From Betaproteobacteria bacterium (GTDB lineage Bacteria; Pseudomonadota; Gammaproteobacteria; Burkholderiales; SG8-39), in the NCBI GenBank assembly GCA_016867955.1, contig VGIE01000039.1, forward strand, positions 1 through 10,888: DNA of 10,888 nt. Direction: 5' to 3'. The position numbers and the translations under genes are program-made. The notes under the pieces were generated by a model, which saw nothing but the letters and a program-made list of their open reading frames with translations, had not been told where the DNA came from and made no database searches. This document shows positions 6,110-10,888 of the stretch, in pieces; the first letter of the stretch is position 1, and the number at the start of each line of letters is the position of its first letter.

Positions 6110-6730
6110 ATGGCTGAGAACCATGTCGCCGAGCCGTTTGCGCGGCGCAGGCGCGAACTCGTGCGGCGCGCCTGGCGTTTTTACCGCGGCCTGTTCGGCG
6201 TCGGCGCCGTCATCCTAGCGGCCACGGTCGGCCCGCTGCTGCTCGGCTGGTGGCAGGCCGTGTGGCCGGCGGCCATCGGCACCGCGATCTTCGCCTTCAT
6301 GCTCATCCACTTCGTGGGCGTCATGCCCATGCAGTACCGCGCCTATGCCTGGCCCTATTTCGAGGGCGCGCCGCTGGAGCCGCCGCCGAGTGCGCGCTTC
6401 GGGCGAGCGCTGTTCCGCTCCTCGGCCGTGCTCGACGACTGGGCGCGCGAGGCGGGACTGCAGCCGATCACCGATTTCGAATCGCCGGATGTGGTGTCGG
6501 CGGCTGGCTCGGCGCCGCAATGGTACGCTGCCCAATCCATGCTGCGGACGGTCGATCACCTGACGGCGCGTGCCCGCGAGGGCTCGCCGTTGCATGGCGA
6601 CCTCGAGGAACTGCAGCGCCTGCTGCGGGCGGCGCAGGCCGCGGGCAAGCGCTGCTACCTGCTCGTGATGACGCTGGGCGATGGCACCAACGCCACGGTT
6701 GAGGCGATTCGCCGCGGCCAGCAGCCTTGA
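6110..6730 (+). CDS. Two-helix membrane protein, unknown function
   Basis: A 206-residue protein whose N-terminus is cytoplasmic by the positive-inside rule (RRRRELVRRAWRFYR, about 12-26). Two membrane helices follow at about 28-48 and 51-74. A soluble C-terminal part of about 130 residues is mixed helical, with an amphipathic segment near DLEELQRLLRAAQAAGKR. I recognise no domain. Codon usage and the clean hydrophobic pattern support a real gene. ATG 6110 has only a weak GAGAT upstream. It lies 81 bp after the methyltransferase and may share its transcript. Its stop is 30 bp from the convergent stop of the minus-strand Bug gene, with no clear terminator hairpin between. Confidence 0.75.
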   Translation: MAENHVAEPFARRRRELVRRAWRFYRGLFGVGAVILAATVGPLLLGWWQAVWPAAIGTAIFAFMLIHFVGVMPMQYRAYAWPYFEGAPLEPPPSARFGRALFRSSAVLDDWAREAGLQPITDFESPDVVSAAGSAPQWYAAQSMLRTVDHLTARAREGSPLHGDLEELQRLLRAAQAAGKRCYLLVMTLGDGTNATVEAIRRGQQP

Positions 6731-6760
6731 CCGCTCGGCCGCCACGCGCCGCCGCGCCGG

Positions 6761-7738
6761 CTACTGCGGCTTGAAGCCGATCTTCGCCGCCACGTCGGCG
6801 TACATCTTCGCCTCCTCGGCGAGCGCCTTCGCGGCGACGTCGCCCGGCTGCTCGACGATGTCGAGCCGCAGCTTGGCGTAGGCGGCCTTCACTTCCGGCG
6901 TCTGCAGGCCCTTCGATGCGGCTGCGTAGAGCCGATCGGTGACGGCTTTCGACGTTCCTGCGCGCACATTCATCGACAGGCTCAAGCCCGGAATATTGGG
7001 GTGGCCGAGCTCGCGAAAGGTCGGCGTATTCGGATAGGCGGCGCTGCGCCTCTCACCGGTCACCCCGAGCACGCGGAACCTGTCGCCGAAGCCGACGGCC
7101 GAGCCTTCGCCGACGAAGCCCATCTGCACTTCGCCCGAGACGATGGCCTGCAGGTAGGCGCCGCCCGAGGCGTATGGAATGTGCACGACGCTCAGCCCGA
7201 GCTGGCGCAGCAGCGTTTCCGCGAGCAGGAAGACCGGTGGGCTCGACTCGCCGAAGTTGAGCTTGCCAGGGGCCGCCTTAGCCGCTGTCACGAGCTCGCC
7301 CATGGTCTTCCAGGCCTGCGTCGCCGACGAACCGAACACGTACTTGCCCTCGGCCAGCCCGATGACCGGCGGCAGGTCCTTCAGCGGGTCGAAGCTGAGT
7401 CCCTTGGCCGTCACCGGGAGGATGGCCATGCTTGGCACCAGCACCGAGACGATGGTGTAGCCGTCGGCCGGCGCTTGCTTGGCGACGTACTCGAAGCCGA
7501 CGACATAGTTGCCGCCGGGCCTGTTCTCGATGACGACGGGCTGGCCGAGCAACTTGCTCATCTCTGGCGCCAGCACGCGCGCCACGGTGTCGACGATGAC
7601 GCCGGGCGTGTTGGGGACGATGTAGCGGATCGGCCGTGTGGGGTAGTCCTGGGCGAGGGCGCTGGTGCCTGCCATTGCAAGGCCGACGAGGAGCGAAACG
7701 GCGACGCTGCGCGAACAACGGAGAGTCCTGCGGATCAT
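6761..7738 (-). CDS. Bug-family tripartite tricarboxylate transporter substrate-binding protein
   Basis: A 325-residue periplasmic binding protein of the Bug/TctC family, which delivers carboxylates or other small organic ligands to TctAB-type permeases or acts as an orphan receptor. The signal peptide is clear (basic MIRRTLRCSR, hydrophobic core, ALA-QD cleavage near residue 29). The mature start DYPTRPIRYIVPNTPG, then LGQPVVIENRPGG, ADGYT, PGKLNFG and VHIPYASGGAYLQAIVSGEVQMGF, follow the family order, and the length is typical. The two ligand loops are unusual: NTPGVIVD (43-50) replaces the usual P-P-G-G-x-x-D, and NRPGGNYVVG replaces N-R-P-G-A-G-G-x-x-G. AGGA lies six bases before ATG 7738. 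It is divergent from the PrpD-family gene, suggesting shared control. No permease gene lies nearby. Confidence 0.93.
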   Translation of the reverse strand: MIRRTLRCSRSVAVSLLVGLAMAGTSALAQDYPTRPIRYIVPNTPGVIVDTVARVLAPEMSKLLGQPVVIENRPGGNYVVGFEYVAKQAPADGYTIVSVLVPSMAILPVTAKGLSFDPLKDLPPVIGLAEGKYVFGSSATQAWKTMGELVTAAKAAPGKLNFGESSPPVFLLAETLLRQLGLSVVHIPYASGGAYLQAIVSGEVQMGFVGEGSAVGFGDRFRVLGVTGERRSAAYPNTPTFRELGHPNIPGLSLSMNVRAGTSKAVTDRLYAAASKGLQTPEVKAAYAKLRLDIVEQPGDVAAKALAEEAKMYADVAAKIGFKPQ

Positions 7739-7767
7739 GGCGCTTCCTGTCGGGGTGGTGACGGTGC

Positions 7768-7773
7768 ATTCTA
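7768..7773 (-). promoter_or_regulatory. Possible -10 box of the minus-strand Bug gene
   Basis: Reading the minus strand, TAGAAT (five of six to TATAAT) lies about 30 bases before ATG 7738, implying a short leader. No good TTGACA-like -35 box is seen 16-18 bases further upstream, where a dyad lies instead, so the promoter may depend on an activator. Confidence 0.35.
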
Positions 7774-7775
7774 AG

Positions 7776-7791
7776 CGCTCCGCATGGAGCG
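7776..7791. promoter_or_regulatory. Dyad in the divergent promoter region (operator or terminator stem)
   Basis: CGCTCC-GCAT-GGAGCG is a perfect 6-4-6 inverted repeat directly upstream of the minus-strand TAGAAT box, in what would be the promoter spacer. This fits an operator. On the plus strand seven T residues follow at 7798-7804, but six bases after the stem, so it could also be a poor intrinsic terminator insulating the PrpD-side operon from antisense transcription. Confidence 0.35.
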
Positions 7792-7818
7792 AAGGCGTTT
7801 TTTTGCGTGGCGACGGAG

Positions 7819-7829
7819 CTCGAATCGAG
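7819..7829. promoter_or_regulatory. Short dyad CTCGA-A-TCGAG
   Basis: An 11-bp perfect inverted repeat in the divergent intergenic region, 28 bases from the previous dyad. It is a possible operator half of a larger regulatory region, but is short enough to be chance. Confidence 0.15.
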
Positions 7830-7943
7830 TTTCAGCAGCAGACATATGCTCATTTCATGCACGCGGTTCAGTATCGTGGCCAGGCACCGGATGCTGCACT
7901 GCCGGAAGCTTCGCTGGAGCATTTCGGTTAGCATTCGGGCGTA

Positions 7944-7953
7944 CCTGATCAGG
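7944..7953. promoter_or_regulatory. Palindrome CCTGATCAGG upstream of the PrpD-family gene
   Basis: A perfect 10-bp palindrome 58 bases before ATG 8012, where a promoter or operator for the plus-strand operon would sit. No confident -35/-10 pair can be assigned around it. Confidence 0.2.
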
Positions 7954-8011
7954 ACGCGAAGGCCGAGGCCGCGCGGCGCCTCCCCGGTTCGCATCAGACA
8001 AGGACTCCTGC

Positions 8012-9436
8012 ATGAGCGCTCAGCCAGTACCCGCCGCGTCCGCCGGCACGCAGCCGGACGCGACCGCCGATTTCGCGAAATTCCTCTGTGAAACGCGTTA
8101 CGAGGACATTCCTGCAGCGGCCATCGCCGCCACCAAGCGCAGCATCTTCGATACCGTCGGCGTGATGCTCGCCGGCTCCGGGCCCAGTGGCACGGCCCGC
8201 AAGATCGTTGGCATGCTCGAGGCCTGGGGCGGGGCGCCCGAAGCGACGGTGATCGGCCACCCCGCCAGGCTGCCGGCGCCGCATGCGGCCTTCGCCAACG
8301 GATCGATGGCGCACCAGTACGATTTCGACGACACGCACGACGAGGCTGTGGCGCACCCCACGGCCAATTCGCTGCCGGCCGGTCTTGCGGTGGCCGAGGC
8401 GCGTGGGAATGTATCCGGCCGCGAGCTGCTGCGCGCCGTGGCGCTGGCCAACGACGTGAGCTGCCGGCTTGGACTTGCGGTGATCGGCTCGCTGTACGAA
8501 TACCCCTGGACGCGACCGCCCATCATCGGCATCTATGGCGCGACTTCGGCCGCGGCCATCGTGCTCGGTCTGCGTCCGGAGACGATCGAGTCGGCCTTTG
8601 GCCTCACCCTGCACCAGACCGGCAACACGCTGGAATGCCTGTATGCCAGCGGATCCGAGGTGCGCGGCTTTCGCGACGGATTCTCCGCGCGCAACGGCGT
8701 GACTGCCGCGTACATGGCCGCGGCCGGGGTGCGCGGCGATCGCAGCGCGCTGGAGGGCAAGTTCGGGCTCTTCAACGCGTTCTTCCGCGGCGAGTACCGG
8801 CGCGAGGCGCTGCTGAAGGACCTCGGCAGTCACTTCGTGGCCGATCGCATCTCCATCAAGCCCTGGCCATCGGCCCGCGAGACGCACGCCACGCTGCAGG
8901 CGGTGCTCGAACTGCGGGCCGCGCACAAGCTTGCACCGGGCGACGTTCGCGAGGTACGCCTGCATGTAGGCGGCACCAACCTGCATTTCTGCGAGCCGGC
9001 TGCGGCGCGGCGGCGTCCGGCCGGGCGCATGGATGCGCTGGGCAGCCTCCCCTTCGCGGTGGCGGTGGCCTTGCAGCACGGCAGCGTGCCACTAGTGGCC
9101 TACACCGATGCGGCGCTGAAAGATGCCGCCGTGCTGGCGCTGGCCGATCGCGTCAGCTGGCAGGTGGACGCGGCGCGCTCGGCTGATGGCACCATCGAGG
9201 GGGCGACGGTGGAGATAGAGACCTCGGCCGGTGTGAAACACCGCCACAGCGTGCGCCACGGTATGGGGCATCCCGACGCGCCGCTCACCGATGCCGTGAT
9301 CAAGCACAAGTTCGAAGGCTGTGGCGCCATGGCACACCGGCCACCGGCAACCCGGGACATCGAGCGGCTCTGGCAGGCCGTGCAGTCGCTGGATAGTATT
9401 GCGGTTCGCGAGTTTGCCGAGCTGTTGCCGCGCTGA
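8012..9436 (+). CDS. MmgE/PrpD family protein
   Basis: A 474-residue cytoplasmic protein of the MmgE/PrpD family, whose characterised members include 2-methylcitrate dehydratase (PrpD), cis-aconitate decarboxylase and iminodisuccinate epimerase. Family marks are IFDTVGVMLAGSG, the segment YDFDDTHDEAVAHPTAN (D104, D106, D107, H109, H115) and HQTGNTLECLYASGSEVRGF. AAYMAAAGVRGDRSALEGKFGLF, SIKPWPS and the C-terminal LPFAVAVAL and KFEGCGAMA follow in order. The length is normal. AAGGA (8000-8004) lies seven bases before ATG 8012. In this genomic setting the enzyme most likely acts on a carboxylated compound imported through the adjacent Bug proteins. There is no PrpB/PrpC neighbour, so assignment to the methylcitrate cycle itself is not supported. 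Confidence 0.92.
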   Translation: MSAQPVPAASAGTQPDATADFAKFLCETRYEDIPAAAIAATKRSIFDTVGVMLAGSGPSGTARKIVGMLEAWGGAPEATVIGHPARLPAPHAAFANGSMAHQYDFDDTHDEAVAHPTANSLPAGLAVAEARGNVSGRELLRAVALANDVSCRLGLAVIGSLYEYPWTRPPIIGIYGATSAAAIVLGLRPETIESAFGLTLHQTGNTLECLYASGSEVRGFRDGFSARNGVTAAYMAAAGVRGDRSALEGKFGLFNAFFRGEYRREALLKDLGSHFVADRISIKPWPSARETHATLQAVLELRAAHKLAPGDVREVRLHVGGTNLHFCEPAAARRRPAGRMDALGSLPFAVAVALQHGSVPLVAYTDAALKDAAVLALADRVSWQVDAARSADGTIEGATVEIETSAGVKHRHSVRHGMGHPDAPLTDAVIKHKFEGCGAMAHRPPATRDIERLWQAVQSLDSIAVREFAELLPR

Positions 9437-9500
9437 GCATCGCCAAGCATCTAATGTTTGCCATTTTCAACTTCTCCCCAACCACTTCGAGGCGACACGA

Positions 9501-10478
9501 ATGAAACCTGCCATGCTGATTCGCTCCTGCACGCTCGCATTGACCACCGCAGTCTTTTCGGGCGCCGTCTTGGCGCAGGCCTGGCCCTCCAAGCCGGTCA
9601 GGCTCCTGGTGCCATTCGGGCCTGGCAGCGGGACCGATACCATTGCGCGCGTGGTGGCCGACGGCCTGTCGGAGAGCCTCAAGCAGCCGGTGGTCGTGGA
9701 GAACCGGGAAGGCGCTGGCGGCCTCGTCGGCACCAGGGCCGCGATGACCATGCCGGCCGACGGCTATACCGTAGTGGCCATCTCGAACGCGTTTCTCATC
9801 GCGCCGCAGCTGTTCAAGGCGGCGCCCTACGACCCGACGCGCGATTTCACGGCGCTATCCAAGGTCGCGGCCATGCCCATGACCATCGTGGTTGGCGCCA
9901 GTTCGCCATTCAGGACGATGAAGGACCTCATCGACTACATCCGAGCGAATCCGGGCAAGGCGAGCTTCGCTACTTCCGGCAAGGGCGCGCAAAGCCACCT
10001 GGAGATCGAGTACATCAAGCAGCAGCTCCGGCTCAACGCTGTGGACATCCCGTACAAGAGCACCGGTGCCGCGATCGGTGACACCATCTCGAACACCGTG
10101 ACCTTCTACATGCCGGTGTTCCCGCCGGTGGCCTCCAACGTGGCATCGGGAAAGCTGCGCGCCCTGGCCATCGGCGCGCCGTCGCGGTTGCCGGCACTGC
10201 CGGACATTCCGACCTACATCGAGGCGACCGGCATCGCCAACTACGTGCCGACCTCGTGGTTCGGCTACGTCGTGCTGGCGGGGACGCCGGCGGAGGCCGT
10301 CGCCAAGCTCGACCAGGGCATCGCGCATGCGGCGACTCTGCCCAGGGTGCGCGACAAGATCCAGGGCGTCGGCGCCAACATGAGCGTCGCCCCGTCGCGG
10401 GAGTTTGCCGCCGAGATCAGGAGCGAGGCGGAGAAATGGAGCAAGCTCATCAACGAGCTGGGGCTGAGGACCGAATAG
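9501..10478 (+). CDS. Bug-family tripartite tricarboxylate transporter substrate-binding protein
   Basis: The second Bug/TctC-type periplasmic receptor, also 325 residues but clearly different in sequence from the minus-strand one. Its signal peptide (MKPAMLIRSCTLALTTAV..., AVLA-QA near residue 25) is followed by WPSKPVRLLVPFGPGSGTDTIAR. The first ligand loop GPGSGTD (40-46) is close to the usual form, followed by VVVENREGAGGLVGT, ADGYTVV, PYDPTRDF, PGKASFATSGKG and VDIPYKSTGAAIGD. GAGG is intact. ATG 9501 is chosen because GAGG at 9489-9492 lies eight bases upstream and the signal peptide begins there; the frame is open further upstream inside the PrpD-family gene. It lies 64 bp after that gene and is probably co-transcribed with it. 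Confidence 0.94.
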   Translation: MKPAMLIRSCTLALTTAVFSGAVLAQAWPSKPVRLLVPFGPGSGTDTIARVVADGLSESLKQPVVVENREGAGGLVGTRAAMTMPADGYTVVAISNAFLIAPQLFKAAPYDPTRDFTALSKVAAMPMTIVVGASSPFRTMKDLIDYIRANPGKASFATSGKGAQSHLEIEYIKQQLRLNAVDIPYKSTGAAIGDTISNTVTFYMPVFPPVASNVASGKLRALAIGAPSRLPALPDIPTYIEATGIANYVPTSWFGYVVLAGTPAEAVAKLDQGIAHAATLPRVRDKIQGVGANMSVAPSREFAAEIRSEAEKWSKLINELGLRTE

Positions 10479-10506
10479 GCGCGCCTGACAGGATCGCCGC
10501 CGGGGG

Positions 10507-10523
10507 CGCCCGATGCGCGGGCG
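10507..10523 (+). terminator. Hairpin after the second Bug gene
   Basis: CGCCCG-ATGCG-CGGGCG forms a perfect 6-bp GC stem with a 5-base loop, 28 bases after the stop. No T-run follows, so termination would be partial or factor-assisted. Together with the promoter-like boxes just downstream it hints that the GMC gene is a separate unit. Confidence 0.3.
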
Positions 10524-10544
10524 AGAGGGAAGGTTTCACCCGCG

Positions 10545-10575
10545 TTGTTAGGCGCGTCCGACAGCGGGCTAGAAT
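10545..10575 (+). promoter_or_regulatory. Possible promoter of the GMC oxidoreductase gene
   Basis: TTGTTA (10545-10550, four of six to TTGACA) and TAGAAT (10570-10575, five of six to TATAAT) are separated by 19 bases, slightly longer than ideal. The -10 box is 39 bases before the proposed TTG start. Confidence 0.4.
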
Positions 10576-10614
10576 CAGGCAAACTGGGATGACAATTTCT
10601 TGAAAGGCACCATA

Positions 10615-10888
10615 TTGGACTCATTCGATTACGTCATCGTCGGCGCGGGCTCCTCGGGCTGCGTCTTGGCCAACCGGCTGTCCGCGAGCGGCGCGGACCG
10701 CGTGCTGCTGATCGAGGCAGGGGGCGGTCACAACGACCCCATGATCCTCATGCCCAAGGGCTTCTCGAAGCTGATGCATGATCCCAAGCGCGCCTGGCAC
10801 TGGACTGCGCGACGCTCCGTCGCGAACCAGTCGCTGGGCACCGAGCGCTGGATCCGCGGCCGCGCACTCGGCGGCTCGAGTTCCATCA
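10615..10888 (+). CDS. GMC-family FAD-dependent oxidoreductase (3' truncated)
   Basis: The first 91 codons of a glucose-methanol-choline (choline dehydrogenase-like) oxidoreductase, continuing past the window. The N-terminal FAD-binding fold is plain: DYVIVGAGSSGCVLANRL (the G-x-G-x-x-G dinucleotide motif), then LLIEAGG ending the second strand with the ribose-binding acid. GRALGGSSSI is the start of the GMC signature. The start is set at TTG 10615, because AAAGG (10603-10607) lies seven bases upstream and the protein then begins (M)DSFDYVIVG, exactly as family members do; no ATG or GTG is available. Members oxidise primary or secondary alcohols with FAD. The substrate is unknown, but location next to Bug and PrpD genes points to a hydroxylated carboxylate or alcohol pathway. 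Confidence 0.9.
   Translation, partial: MDSFDYVIVGAGSSGCVLANRLSASGADRVLLIEAGGGHNDPMILMPKGFSKLMHDPKRAWHWTARRSVANQSLGTERWIRGRALGGSSSI

Noticed and set aside
7001..7774. Plus-strand open frame opposite the minus-strand Bug gene
   Set aside because: The product is Arg/Ala/His-rich without a domain, while the minus strand encodes a signal peptide and Bug motifs.
7994..9079. Minus-strand open frame opposite the PrpD-family gene
   Set aside because: Low-complexity Arg/Gly/His-rich product; the plus strand carries clear family motifs.
9321..9500. Extending the second Bug protein upstream to 9321
   Set aside because: The signal peptide and ribosome binding site place the start at 9501; the extension would overlap the end of the PrpD-family gene.
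1..10888. CRISPR array, tRNA/rRNA, insertion sequence, prophage or toxin-antitoxin system
   Set aside because: I found no spaced direct repeats, no cloverleaf with a T-arm, no transposase or integrase motifs, and no small paired toxin/antitoxin-like genes with recognisable features.

Overview
The window is about 10.9 kb of GC-rich DNA, and nearly every third codon position in the genes is G or C. Two Bug-family (tripartite tricarboxylate transporter receptor) proteins, an MmgE/PrpD-family protein, a YoaA/DinG-type helicase and a formate/nitrite-type channel together suggest a betaproteobacterium, most likely of the order Burkholderiales. This assignment rests on gene families and base composition only.

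Layout. Positions 1-438 hold the 3' end of an exported protein with a secretin-like tail. An XPD-like iron-sulfur helicase follows on the same strand and ends at 2731. Positions 2732-3139 hold no convincing large gene, but contain a perfect 15-bp dyad and a 44-codon minus-strand ORF with a strong ribosome binding site. Two small membrane ORFs joined by an ATGA overlap (3140-3702) precede a formate/nitrite transporter family protein (3811-4629). Positions 4630-4960 contain what looks like the relic of a small zinc-ribbon protein. A class I SAM-dependent methyltransferase with an N-terminal winged-helix domain (4961-6028, GTG start) and an unrecognised two-helix membrane protein (6110-6730) come next.

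The right-hand third looks like a carboxylate uptake and catabolism cluster. A Bug-type periplasmic binding protein lies on the minus strand (6761-7738). It diverges across a 273-bp intergenic region from an MmgE/PrpD-family protein (8012-9436), which is followed by a second Bug protein (9501-10478) and the start of a GMC-family FAD oxidoreductase (TTG start at 10615, running off the end). No TctA/TctB permease genes and no regulator are present, so the binding proteins would need a permease encoded elsewhere. The plausible logic is capture of a carboxylated compound, oxidation of an alcohol group by the GMC enzyme, and dehydration or a related step by the PrpD-family enzyme. The substrate cannot be read from the sequence.

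I saw no tRNA, rRNA, CRISPR array, insertion sequence or phage gene. The left two thirds look like ordinary chromosome. The points most worth a second look are the 33-bp repeat insertion in the helicase, the divergent ligand loops of the minus-strand Bug protein, the dyad symmetries in the divergent intergenic region, and the small-ORF candidates.
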